Assembly: GCF_900112085.1 (NCBI RefSeq)
Contig: NZ_FOJY01000013.1
Location: forward strand, 30,985 to 94,984
Origin: Acetitomaculum ruminis DSM 5522
GTDB lineage: Bacteria; Bacillota; Clostridia; Lachnospirales; Lachnospiraceae
Direction: 5' to 3'
DNA length: 64,000 nt
Shown: positions 46,450 through 54,964 of the stretch, in pieces
How the letters are laid out: every line of letters begins with the position of its first letter
Position numbering within the stretch: the stretch's first letter is position 1
Position numbers and translations under genes: made by a program
The notes under the pieces: generated by a model
Seen by the model: the letters and a program-made list of their open reading frames with translations, nothing else
Database searches by the model: none
Told to the model about the DNA's origin: nothing

Positions 46450-47172
46450 TTAATTTTGTTTTGTCAATAATCTTCTGTTTCTTTCAAGTCTTTCTCTTTC
46501 AGCCTGGGAAAGCCTTAAATAAACAGGGGTAGCCTTGTCAGCCTCTATGGTAAGTCCCTTCTCATAATATTCAAGGGCAAGGCTTGCAAGGGCTGCCGCT
46601 CTTTGCCTTGAAAGATGTGCCGGTGCAAAGGAATAATCCACTGTAATTAATTCCTTTATTTTTTCTTTAAAAACCGGCATACCATCTCCGGTAAATATTA
46701 CCGGCTTTCCGATTTCATTTATTTTTTTGATAATTTCTTTTATATCGACTGCCATTTGTTCCTTTATAACCTTAAATTCAAAATTTTCAAAGGTATAAAG
46801 TCCCGTATAAACCTGATTTCTTCTGGCATCCATTATAGGACAGATTATCTGCTCATTTCCATAAAGATTATAAGCTAAAGCATCCACTGTAGGTACTAGA
46901 ACCATAGGTGAATTAATTACCATGGCAAGCCCCTTTGCCGTAGCAAAACCGATTCGTAATCCGGTAAAAGAGCCCGGCCCTGCCGCCACTGCAACAATAT
47001 CCATATCCTTCACATCTGATTCTGTCATCTTAAAAATTTCATCTATCATTGGAAGCAGTGTCTGTGAATGGGTTTTTTTATAATTAACCTGGTATTCTGC
47101 CTTGATAATACCATCTTCATAAATAGCAGCCCCTGCCACCAACCCGGAACTGTCAATTGCTAAAATTTTCAT
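46450..47172 (-). CDS. tsaB: tRNA threonylcarbamoyladenosine synthesis protein TsaB
   Basis: Non-catalytic partner of TsaD. 240 residues: AIDSSGLVAGAAIYED, VAAGPGSFTGLRIG, MDARRNQVYTGLY, and a late FTGDGMPVFK. It lies between tsaE and rimI. Confidence 0.95.
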   Translation of the reverse strand: MKILAIDSSGLVAGAAIYEDGIIKAEYQVNYKKTHSQTLLPMIDEIFKMTESDVKDMDIVAVAAGPGSFTGLRIGFATAKGLAMVINSPMVLVPTVDALAYNLYGNEQIICPIMDARRNQVYTGLYTFENFEFKVIKEQMAVDIKEIIKKINEIGKPVIFTGDGMPVFKEKIKELITVDYSFAPAHLSRQRAAALASLALEYYEKGLTIEADKATPVYLRLSQAERERLERNRRLLTKQN

Positions 47173-47209
47173 ATTACAACTGCCTTTCTAAAGCTTCTGG
47201 TAAAAGTGT

Positions 47210-47662
47210 TTATAATAAATCCTTATCCGGTTTTTCAATAACTATCTTTCTGTAATCAAGGCCTTTTTCAAGGTCTCTTTCCATATGTATATCAATTCTT
47301 TCTTCAGGAAGTATCTCCTTTATCATATCAGCCCATTCTATAAGGCAGACACCGTCTGAATAAATATATTCCTCATAGCCTAAATCATACATTTCCTCAA
47401 TGTCACCTATTCTGTAGACATCAAAATGATAAAGAGGAAGCCTTCCTTCATCATGGCATAAAACAATATTAAAAGTCGGGCTTAATACACCGCCTTCAAT
47501 ACCCAAACCCTTTGCAAAACCCTGGGTAAAAACCGTCTTTCCGCATCCTAAGTCACCGTTTAAACAAATAACGCATCCAGGCTTTGCCTCCTGACCCATT
47601 TTTCTTCCAAGTTCAAAGGTTTCTTCGTAAGAATTTGTTTCAATTATATTTATCTTTGACAT
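47210..47662 (-). CDS. tsaE: tRNA threonylcarbamoyladenosine synthesis ATPase TsaE
   Basis: 150 residues, P-loop GDLGCGKTVFTQGFAKGLG, then LSPTFNIV, HFDVYRI and CLIEWADMI. ATPase needed for TsaBD turnover. First of the tsa genes, after a YcxB-like gene at 11 bp. Confidence 0.95.
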   Translation of the reverse strand: MSKINIIETNSYEETFELGRKMGQEAKPGCVICLNGDLGCGKTVFTQGFAKGLGIEGGVLSPTFNIVLCHDEGRLPLYHFDVYRIGDIEEMYDLGYEEYIYSDGVCLIEWADMIKEILPEERIDIHMERDLEKGLDYRKIVIEKPDKDLL

Positions 47663-47673
47663 TTAATCTTTCC

Positions 47674-48177
47674 TTATCTTTTCTTAAGTCTGTTTTGATA
47701 AGTGTCAAGATGCTTAGAAAGTATCTGTCTGATTTGACTTTCAGTTTCCCCAAGCTGTGATTTAGGAATAATGGAAGCATTTATGGTTGTTGTGTAAATA
47801 AGAAAATTCCTTCTTGTCTCAACCACCTTAAAAATGCTGACCCATTCCACATCAGCCCTTTCATTTGCCAGGGTGGAATGAACTCCCTTTTCATCAAAAA
47901 TATAATGAATATTTGATGCTAAAGCCTGATTGTTTGTAAACTGTTTTTTAGCTTTAAGCTTTAAGGCTACGGGGTTATAAGCTATAAATATAACTCCCAC
48001 CAGTAAATAAATAATGGTATAGCCCAGACTTACAGTATCATAGGTATATACTGCCAGTCCTATAATCAATATTCCTAAAATAATACTAAAGATTCCACTG
48101 AATTTTGAATAGACATGATACATAGTAAAATCATACACATCATCTGCACTTAATTTAATATCTGCTTCTGCTTTCAA
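47674..48177 (-). CDS. YcxB-like membrane protein
   Basis: 167 residues. Two membrane helices (IFSIILGILIIGLAVYTY and TIIYLLVGVIFIAY) in the N-terminal half, then a cytosolic beta-rich part (IHYIFDEKGVHSTLANERADVEWVSIFKVVETRRNFLIYTT) of the YcxB/PF14317 kind. Function unknown. Probably the first gene of the tsa transcript. Confidence 0.78.
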   Translation of the reverse strand: MKAEADIKLSADDVYDFTMYHVYSKFSGIFSIILGILIIGLAVYTYDTVSLGYTIIYLLVGVIFIAYNPVALKLKAKKQFTNNQALASNIHYIFDEKGVHSTLANERADVEWVSIFKVVETRRNFLIYTTTINASIIPKSQLGETESQIRQILSKHLDTYQNRLKKR

Positions 48178-48344
48178 CCTTTTTCTCCTCTTTTTTTGAA
48201 TACTAAAAAAGAATATGACTAAATCTTATTCTTCTACAAATTAAAAGTATAACATATATTCCAAATTATGAGAAGTTATGCAGTTAACTTCATTGTACAA
48301 ATGATAATAAAAATCCGACTTATTATTTAAAAGATTATTGACTA

Positions 48345-48373
48345 TTGTCAAAACAAGCAATAACTGCTATTAT
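48345..48373 (+). promoter_or_regulatory. Promoter of cstA
   Basis: TTGTCA (48345-48350), 17-bp spacer, TATTAT (48368-48373), about 75 bp before the cstA start. The spacing is ideal. Confidence 0.6.
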
Positions 48374-48448
48374 CGTATTTGCTGTCTTGTTTTTGGGGGG
48401 ACATAAGTGATAATATAAAAATCTTTTGAAAACGAAAGGAGACACAAC

Positions 48449-49909
48449 ATGGTTAGTTTTTTAGTATGTGTTGTATTTTTAGTAGTCGGTTTTCTTACCT
48501 ATGGAAAATTCGTCGAAAAAGTTTTCGGTCCCGACGACAGACAGACACCGGCCTATAAGATAAATGACGGTGTCGACTATATACCTATGCCTGCCTGGAA
48601 GGTATTCCTCATCCAGCTTTTAAATATCGCAGGCACAGGTCCTATCTTTGGAGCATTAAGTGGTGCATTATTTGGTCCGGTAGTTTATCTTTGGATAATC
48701 TTCGGATGTGTATTTGCAGGAGCAGTACACGATTATATGTGCGGAATGCTCTCTATGAGGCACAATGGTGCAAGTATTTCAGAACTTACAGGAATATATC
48801 TTGGGGATAAGATGAGACAGGTGATGAGGGTATTTTCAGTTATACTTCTTGTAATGTGTGGAGTAGTATTTACAACAGGTCCGGCAGACCTTCTTGCATT
48901 AATCACGCCACAAAACCTTACCGGAACTTTCTGGCTTTGGGTTATTTTAGCTTATTATCTTATTGCAACTTTTGTACCAATCGATAAAGTAATCGGTAAA
49001 ATTTACCCGCTTTTTGGTATTTGCCTTATTGTAATGGCTATCGGTGTGGCATCATCACTGTTATTTTCTGGGAATTTTACAATGCCGGAACTTTGGGTTA
49101 ATTTCAAAAACCTTCACGCTTCCAATATTTCAATATGGCCTTTTATGTTTATAACTGTTGCCTGTGGAGCTATTTCAGGTTTTCATGCCACCCAGTCACC
49201 TATGATGGCAAGATGTTGTAAATCAGAAAAACAAGGACGAAATATTTTCTACGGAGCAATGATAGCAGAAGGAGTTATTGCTTTGGTATGGGCTGCTGCC
49301 GGAGTTTCAGTTTATGATTCAAGTCAGGCACTTTTAGAAGCAGGCGGCGGATGTTCTGCTGTAGTTTATAACATTTGTCAGTCCACAATGGGAAAAATCG
49401 GAAGTATTTTAGCAATGGTAGGTGTTATCATTTGTCCTATTTCCTCAGGAGATACTGCATATCGTTCTGCAAGACTTACCCTGGCAGACTGGTTTAAACT
49501 AGATCAGGCAGACTGGAAGAAACGACTTTTTGTAACCCTTCCTTTACTGGGAGCAGGTGCATTAATTTGCCAGCTTGATTATTCAGCTGTATGGAGATAT
49601 TTCTCCTGGTCAAATCAGACTCTTGCCATGATTGCTCTTTGGGCTATATCCGTTTATCTTTACAAAAGTGATAAAAAATGGATTATCTCAGTTGTACCTG
49701 CCGTATTCATGTCAGCTGTCACCACAACCTATTTCTTTGCATCAGATGAATGTATGGGATATTTGTGGAGAGCATTAAATATTAATTCTGATATTTATTA
49801 TCCGATAGCCATTGCCGCAGGAATTATTTTTGCAATAATATGCCTTGCGATATATCTTATTGCAAGAAAGAACATTGAAGTACCTAATGTAAATATTCCT
49901 CAGGAATAA
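48449..49909 (+). CDS. cstA: CstA-family carbon starvation/peptide transporter
   Basis: Many hydrophobic helices, 486 residues, matching the short CstA form. Motifs include LLNIAGTGPIFGALSGALFGP, HDYMCGMLSMRHNGASISEL, SGFHATQSPMMARCC and CPISSGDTAYRSARL, and the ending helices are normal. CstA members import pyruvate or peptides; the substrate here is not visible. Strong AAAGGAG upstream of ATG 48449. A stand-alone unit with its own promoter and the terminator at 49950-49989. Confidence 0.95.
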   Translation: MVSFLVCVVFLVVGFLTYGKFVEKVFGPDDRQTPAYKINDGVDYIPMPAWKVFLIQLLNIAGTGPIFGALSGALFGPVVYLWIIFGCVFAGAVHDYMCGMLSMRHNGASISELTGIYLGDKMRQVMRVFSVILLVMCGVVFTTGPADLLALITPQNLTGTFWLWVILAYYLIATFVPIDKVIGKIYPLFGICLIVMAIGVASSLLFSGNFTMPELWVNFKNLHASNISIWPFMFITVACGAISGFHATQSPMMARCCKSEKQGRNIFYGAMIAEGVIALVWAAAGVSVYDSSQALLEAGGGCSAVVYNICQSTMGKIGSILAMVGVIICPISSGDTAYRSARLTLADWFKLDQADWKKRLFVTLPLLGAGALICQLDYSAVWRYFSWSNQTLAMIALWAISVYLYKSDKKWIISVVPAVFMSAVTTTYFFASDECMGYLWRALNINSDIYYPIAIAAGIIFAIICLAIYLIARKNIEVPNVNIPQE

Positions 49910-49949
49910 GTAAAATAGTACTTTAATAAATATAAAAAATAATTACATT

Positions 49950-49989
49950 AAGTGCTCATTATTGATAAAAATTCAGTAATGAGTGCTTT
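49950..49989 (+). terminator. Terminator of cstA
   Basis: 12-bp stem (AAGTGCTCATTA / TAATGAGTGCTT, two G-U pairs) followed by TTTTTATT. Confidence 0.85.
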
Positions 49990-50013
49990 TTTATTAAAAA
50001 AATAAATTTTTCA

Positions 50014-50041
50014 TTGGTAAAATCTGTTTTTCTGTTATAAT
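50014..50041 (+). promoter_or_regulatory. Promoter of the secreted-protein gene
   Basis: TTGGTA (50014-50019), 16 bp, TATAAT (50036-50041) with an extended TG at 50033-50034; a short leader with GAGGAGG precedes ATG 50086. Confidence 0.65.
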
Positions 50042-50085
50042 GTCCTAAGATAACAGAAAAATATTTATGAGGAGGATATGATTAA

Positions 50086-50934
50086 ATGAAAAACATCAAA
50101 CAATTATTAACCATCTTGCTATTGGTAACGGTACTTTTTCTAAGTCCCATTGCCACAAACACTGTTAATGCAGTATCAGATACACCTTTCAACCATGTTG
50201 TAAATCTACATACCAAAGGTACTTACACTAAAACCTGGGATAAAAACAGCTTTGATAATCATTGTTTTGTAAAATTTACAATGAAGAAAAACGGTTATGT
50301 AGATATTTCTGTTACTAATCCTGTAGCAAGTGACGGAACCAGCAAATTCTTTGATATGTACATTTACAAAGAGAAAAAAAGCAACGAAGTCTGGGGACAC
50401 AATGTAAACGAGTTATATCTTACAAGTTTAAAACGCCAGACTAAAAGAGTTGGATTAAGAAAAGGTGTCTATGTTTTAGAGATTGTTCCAAACACCTGGA
50501 TTACAGGAACTGACGAAAATCTCAAATCAAAAATAACAATTACAACAAAGTCTTGCAGCAATTACGAAAGAGAAAGTAATGGCACCAGACAAAAAGCAAA
50601 TATACTTACCATGGGTAAAGCAACTTCAGGAACCTACGGTGATGAAGCATATTTCGCAAAGAATCAGTACGCTGACTGGTACAAAATTAAACTTCAAAAG
50701 GGCAAAAAGTACAAAATTACTTACAGCAGACCTAGAAACTCCCTTAAATCAACTACTCTTATCAATGTGTTAGCTTCAAACCAGATTTACGATTTTGACT
50801 ATGGATCAAAATTAAGGAAAAATGGAAGCGTTACACTAACAGCTAAAAGAAGCGGTTACTATTATATTCAAATATATAACTATGGAAACCAAAAAGCATT
50901 TAACTATAAGATAAAAGTAGAAAAGAAGAAATAA
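50086..50934 (+). CDS. Secreted protein with two PPC-like beta domains
   Basis: 282 residues. A signal peptide (LTILLLVTVLFLSPIATNTV, cleavage near NAVSD) is followed by two ~115-residue beta-rich modules, each with the look of a bacterial pre-peptidase C-terminal (PPC) domain: the first contains FVKFTMKKNGYVDISV and GLRKGVYVLEI, the second ADWYKIKLQKGKKYKITY and SGYYYIQIYNYG. PPC modules usually accompany secreted enzymes; here no catalytic domain is present. The polypeptide is very Lys/Tyr-rich. No membrane anchor or sorting motif, so it is likely released or wall-associated. Confidence 0.8.
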   Translation: MKNIKQLLTILLLVTVLFLSPIATNTVNAVSDTPFNHVVNLHTKGTYTKTWDKNSFDNHCFVKFTMKKNGYVDISVTNPVASDGTSKFFDMYIYKEKKSNEVWGHNVNELYLTSLKRQTKRVGLRKGVYVLEIVPNTWITGTDENLKSKITITTKSCSNYERESNGTRQKANILTMGKATSGTYGDEAYFAKNQYADWYKIKLQKGKKYKITYSRPRNSLKSTTLINVLASNQIYDFDYGSKLRKNGSVTLTAKRSGYYYIQIYNYGNQKAFNYKIKVEKKK

Positions 50935-50970
50935 TTTAGAAAAAAAATAAATATTTTGTATGTTATCATA

Positions 50971-51004
50971 AAAGGACTGCCCCATGAAAATGCGGCAGTC
51001 CTTT
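50971..51004. terminator. Bidirectional terminator (secreted-protein gene / tyrS)
   Basis: Perfect 11-bp stem AAAGGACTGCC / GGCAGTCCTTT between the convergent genes; T-rich on the plus strand (CTTTTCC). Confidence 0.8.
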
Positions 51005-51034
51005 CTTTTCCTTATCATTTTTAAAAACTTTTTA

Positions 51035-52255
51035 CTAGATAATTGCCTTGTGGAAGGTCTTTTTCCCCTTCTTAATCTTAACTCCCTTTTCTAGAGCTTC
51101 TTTGGTAACATTTTCAGAAATATCAGTAACCTTAACTTCGTCTATTGTAAGACCTCCCTGGGTTATTACCCTTCTTGCCTCACTTTTTGAAGCTGCCAGT
51201 TTGCAGGCAACTAAAAGATCCATTACATTGATTTCTCCATCTGTTAACTGGGATTCTTCTAATTTTGTGGTAGGCATATTGGAATCATCGCTTCCTCCTG
51301 CAAATAAAGCCTTTGCAGCAGTTTCAGCTTTTTGGGCCTCTTCTTTACCATGAACCAATGAAGTTAATTCATAAGCTAAAATTTCCTTTGCCTTGTTTAA
51401 CTGGCTTCCTTCCCATTTTTCCATCTCTTCAACTTGTTCTAATGGTAAAAATGTAAGCATTCTGATACATTTTAAAACATCAGCATCTCCCACATTTCTC
51501 CAATATTGATAAAAATCAAAAGGAGAAGTTTTATTTGGATCAAGCCATACAGCTCCATTAGCGGTTTTACCCATTTTCTTTCCTTCAGAATTTAAAAGTA
51601 AAGTAATAGTCATGGCAAAGGCATCTTTTCCAAGCTTTTTACGGATAAGCTCAGTTCCACCTAACATATTTGACCACTGATCGTCACCGCCAAACTGCAT
51701 ATTACAGCCATATTCCTTAAATAAATGATAAAAATCATAGGACTGCATAATCATGTAGTTAAATTCAAGAAATGAAAGACCTTTTTCCATTCTTTGCTTG
51801 TAACATTCTGCTCTTAACATGTTATTAACGGAAAAATGAGGGCCTACTTCTCTTAAAACATCCACATAATTAAGTTTTAAAAGCCAGTCAGCATTATTAA
51901 CAACTATAGCTCCACCTTCTGAGAAATCAATAAAACGCTCCATTTGTTTTTTAAAGCAGTTACAGTTATGCTCAATAGTCTCAGGAGTAAGCATCTGTCT
52001 CATATCAGTTCTTCCTGAAGGGTCTCCTATATAACCTGTTCCTCCACCTAAGAGAACAACCGGTGTATTTCCAGCCATTTGAAGTCTTTTCATAAGGCAA
52101 AGTGCCATGAAATGTCCTACATGTAATGAATCTGCAGTAGGGTCAAAACCAATATAAAATTTAGCCTTTCCACTGTTTACCAATTCTTTGATTTCAGGTT
52201 CATCTGTAACCTGTGCAATAAGGCCTCTGGCCTGTAATTCTTCATAAATTTCCAT
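51035..52255 (-). CDS. tyrS: Tyrosyl-tRNA synthetase
   Basis: Class I synthetase, 406 residues. HIGH-like SLHVGHFMALC, GGGTGYIGDPSGR, QFGGDDQWSNM, KMSKS-like KKMGKTANG, and a C-terminal S4 domain (ASKSEARRVITQGGLTID). It is controlled by the T-box leader at 52305-52565. Confidence 0.97.
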   Translation of the reverse strand: MEIYEELQARGLIAQVTDEPEIKELVNSGKAKFYIGFDPTADSLHVGHFMALCLMKRLQMAGNTPVVLLGGGTGYIGDPSGRTDMRQMLTPETIEHNCNCFKKQMERFIDFSEGGAIVVNNADWLLKLNYVDVLREVGPHFSVNNMLRAECYKQRMEKGLSFLEFNYMIMQSYDFYHLFKEYGCNMQFGGDDQWSNMLGGTELIRKKLGKDAFAMTITLLLNSEGKKMGKTANGAVWLDPNKTSPFDFYQYWRNVGDADVLKCIRMLTFLPLEQVEEMEKWEGSQLNKAKEILAYELTSLVHGKEEAQKAETAAKALFAGGSDDSNMPTTKLEESQLTDGEINVMDLLVACKLAASKSEARRVITQGGLTIDEVKVTDISENVTKEALEKGVKIKKGKKTFHKAII

Positions 52256-52304
52256 TTTAATCTCCTCTCAATAATGCAAATTCCACTTATTATTATCTTT
52301 TTTA

Positions 52305-52565
52305 GCCATAAAAAAATCCCCTGCAGAACAATCTGCAGAGGACGAATCATCGTGGTACCACCTCTGGTTTAAAAAGCTCTCACAAGCTTTTCCTTATTAG
52401 GTGCTTTCACACCTTAGCGCTGTAACGGGCACACCCGTCAACCCCTACTAAGAATACTTTTCAGGATGAAACTCAGGGATGTATTCATATAATCTTTCTA
52501 TAGCCTCACAGCAACCGGCTACTCTCTGAAAGAAATAAATCATATTACTCTTTCCCCTCATAGTC
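52305..52565 (-). promoter_or_regulatory. T-box riboswitch leader of tyrS (UAC specifier)
   Basis: Minus strand: T-box AGGTGGTACCACGA, then a terminator with stem CCTCTGCAG/CTGCAGGGG and a U-run (52309-52340). The specifier is read as TAC (complement of 52481-52483) in GAATACATCCC, matching tyrosine. Confidence 0.93.
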
Positions 52566-52698
52566 ATATTAAATATGCAATGCGGATATTTTAACATCCA
52601 CAAATTCTTTTTCATTAAAAACTTACTTTATTTAAGCTTTCACATCAAAAAATTTTATCATAGCACTTTATTTTTTGCAAATAATTTTTCCAAAGTCA

Positions 52699-53346
52699 TT
52701 AGTCATTTCTTTCATCTTTTTTATTTACTACAATAACTGAAATTGTAAAGCACAAAGATACAATTATAATAAATGCCACAGTTACTAAAAGATAAATTTC
52801 TTCAATGCTTCTGGTAAATAAGAAATTTAAAAACTTCTCATCTTCCAAAAAGAATACGCTTAAAAAGAAAAGTAACATTCCCGGAAGCATCATAATAAAA
52901 GTAAACAATGATTGACTTTTAAATTTACCCAATATATAAAATATTGTATATTCTATTGAAATAAGCACAATTCCTGCCATGGTGGAAAGAACTATTAAAA
53001 ATATCTTTTCTTTATCTAAAACCGTATTTGAAAAATCGGAAATAATACAGTATAATGCCAAAAATAATACTTCTAAAATTACCATATTAATCATTCCATA
53101 TAAAAATCTTCCTGCAACTTTATTAATATTCTTTCCTGGAAGCATAGAAATAAATCCGATTTCTTTTATTTTTTCTGAAGTAAATGCATTGATTCCCACT
53201 ATCGTTCCTGCAAACATGGCATATGACGCACCACTTATATTGGAATTTTTAGACAATAAAACTGCAAATATTGCAAACATAGGAATTAAAATAATTTGTC
53301 TTTTATTTTTAAGAAAATCAATTTTAATATAATTTAAAGTATTCAT
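52699..53346 (-). CDS. ABC-2-type transporter permease
   Basis: 215 residues with about six hydrophobic helices, N-terminal KIDFLKNKRQIILIPMFAIF and a C-terminal IIIVSLCFTISVIVVNKK. Typical of small permeases downstream of YtrA-type regulators. Last gene of the GntR-ABC set, 18 bp after the ATPase. Substrate unknown; such sets are often induced by cell-wall antibiotics or host peptides. Confidence 0.85.
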   Translation of the reverse strand: MNTLNYIKIDFLKNKRQIILIPMFAIFAVLLSKNSNISGASYAMFAGTIVGINAFTSEKIKEIGFISMLPGKNINKVAGRFLYGMINMVILEVLFLALYCIISDFSNTVLDKEKIFLIVLSTMAGIVLISIEYTIFYILGKFKSQSLFTFIMMLPGMLLFFLSVFFLEDEKFLNFLFTRSIEEIYLLVTVAFIIIVSLCFTISVIVVNKKDERND

Positions 53347-53364
53347 AAATTCATCCTCCTCTTT

Positions 53365-54210
53365 TTAGGCCCTTAATAAATGTATAGCGATTTGTTCGAT
53401 ATTTGGTTTTTCAAAAATAAATTTATTACCAAATTCATCTGCACAATCAGCTTTAATCATAGCTTCAAAACCATAATCATTACTTTTTTTACCTAATAAA
53501 TTGCCTTCAAGCCCCTTTAATTCTGATTCATTTCCTTTAACAATAAGATAATTTTCCAAAAGTTCTTCCTTTTGTTCATTTATCACAAGTTTTCCATTTT
53601 CTATCATTACAACAAAATCAGCAATCTGTTCAAGGTCACTTACAACATGGGTTGAGAAAAAAATACTTTTTTCGCCATCTTCAATATATTCTTGAAGAGT
53701 TGTCATTAAACTGTCCTTTGCTATAGGATCTAGTCCGTTTGTAGCTTCATCTAAAATAAGAATTTTAGTTTCTCTTGATAAAACCGTTGCAAACATAAGC
53801 TTAACATTCATTCCTCTGGAAAAATCCTTGATTTTCTTATCTTTACTAAGGCCTTCCCTTTCAACTATCTCATCAAATTTTTTCTCGTCAAAAGACTTGT
53901 AAAACATCTTTAAAACCTTTTTTACATCCTTTATTTTAAATTCCGGAGGAAAATAAGATTCATCTCCCACATATCCTATTTGCTCCTTATATAAAACCGG
54001 GTTATCCTTATAGCTGATGCCATTAATGGTGACGCTTCCACAATCAGGATTTATCAGATGATTAATAATATTTATGGTTGTAGTTTTTCCGGCTCCGTTT
54101 TTTCCTATATATCCCATTATATATCCCTTAGGAAGAGATAAAGAAACATCATTAAGATAAAAATCTCCTAATTTTTTTGAAACATTTTTTACAACTAACA
54201 TATCTTCCAT
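53365..54210 (-). CDS. ABC transporter ATP-binding protein (YtrB-like)
   Basis: 281 residues. Walker A GKNGAGKTTTIN, signature-like KDFSRGMNVKLMFA, Walker B ILILDEATNGLDP, switch His FFSTHVVSD. It begins 1 bp after the GntR stop. Confidence 0.9.
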   Translation of the reverse strand: MEDMLVVKNVSKKLGDFYLNDVSLSLPKGYIMGYIGKNGAGKTTTINIINHLINPDCGSVTINGISYKDNPVLYKEQIGYVGDESYFPPEFKIKDVKKVLKMFYKSFDEKKFDEIVEREGLSKDKKIKDFSRGMNVKLMFATVLSRETKILILDEATNGLDPIAKDSLMTTLQEYIEDGEKSIFFSTHVVSDLEQIADFVVMIENGKLVINEQKEELLENYLIVKGNESELKGLEGNLLGKKSNDYGFEAMIKADCADEFGNKFIFEKPNIEQIAIHLLRA

Positions 54211-54211
54211 A

Positions 54212-54589
54212 TTACTCCATTCCTTTCCATATCTTATTAGCCAATTCCTCTAATTCCACATAATCCATACCAATTTTTTTAGCAGTTTGAATTGCATTTT
54301 CAAGCCCTTCTTCTATCCTGATAAGGTATTGTTCTTTTAAAATCTTATTATCTTTTGATAAAACAACACTGCCCTTTCCTTGCATTGATGCAATAAATCC
54401 CTCTTTTTCCAGTTCATTATAGGCTCTGGTTGTAGTTATAACGCTAACACCAATTTCCTTTGCAAGTTTTCTAATAGAAGGAAGTATAGTACCTTCTTCA
54501 ATATTTCCGTTTAAAATCTGCTCTTTAATCTGCTCCTTGATTTGTGAATAAATAGGAAGTTCTGACTGATTTGAAATTAATATTTTCAA
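54212..54589 (-). CDS. GntR-family transcriptional regulator, YtrA type
   Basis: 125 residues. Winged-helix domain at the N-terminus (SELPIYSQIKEQIKEQI, PSIRKLAKEIGVSVITTTRAYNELEKEGFI, GKGSVV) and a short C-terminal helix, with no effector domain, which is the YtrA subfamily pattern. Autoregulation is likely because a perfect palindrome covers its own promoter. Confidence 0.92.
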   Translation of the reverse strand: MKILISNQSELPIYSQIKEQIKEQILNGNIEEGTILPSIRKLAKEIGVSVITTTRAYNELEKEGFIASMQGKGSVVLSKDNKILKEQYLIRIEEGLENAIQTAKKIGMDYVELEELANKIWKGME

Positions 54590-54637
54590 ATATATTACCT
54601 CCCGTATAAAAGTGCACTTAATGTCTATACTGTATTT

Positions 54638-54688
54638 ACTGTATCTACTGTATATGTATTATTATATACAGTAGATACAGTTTGTCAA
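54638..54688 (-). promoter_or_regulatory. Promoter with palindromic operator of the GntR-ABC operon
   Basis: 18-bp arms ACTGTATCTACTGTATAT (54638-54655) and their exact complement (54664-54681) flank an 8-nt centre. The promoter TTGACA (complement of 54683-54688), 16 bp, TATAAT (complement of 54661-54666) is overlapped from the spacer through the -10 box and beyond. A further ACTGTA half-site lies to the left near 54629. Repressor binding would block RNA polymerase. Confidence 0.88.
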
Positions 54689-54877
54689 TAGGAAATTTTA
54701 ATTTTTTATATATTAATATCATAGGGACTATTCTTTTTTTTCTTCACTTTAATATCTTTTTTTAGCCTTTTGACCATTTTATTATCACTGCCATTATGAT
54801 AAAATTTAGACGTAATGATGTTATAAATTTTTTATGAATAAACTGTATATAAAAGAGTTAATAACAGACTTTTTGCA

Positions 54878-54955
54878 TTATAAAAAATCCCATTGGGGGG
54901 AATTTTTTATAAACTATATTGGAAGGAGGGGGGCTGTTTTTAAGGGGAAACAGCC
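54878..54955 (+). promoter_or_regulatory. hydF leader: attenuator-like hairpin and hairpin at the translation start
   Basis: A hairpin with stem TTATAAAAAAT/ATTTTTTATAA and CCC/GGG (54878-54912) looks like a terminator. It is followed by AAGGAGGG (54923-54930) and then a perfect 8-bp hairpin GGCTGTTT/AAACAGCC (54932-54955) whose loop carries AAGGGG. The ATG lies at 54965. The strong ribosome site is 34 nt from the ATG in linear sequence, so folding of the hairpin may bring it nearer or the loop site may serve. Confidence 0.5.
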
Positions 54956-54964
54956 ATTTAAAAA

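Noticed and set aside
50086..50934. Secreted protease
   Set aside because: PPC-like modules usually accompany proteases, but no catalytic domain or motif is present.
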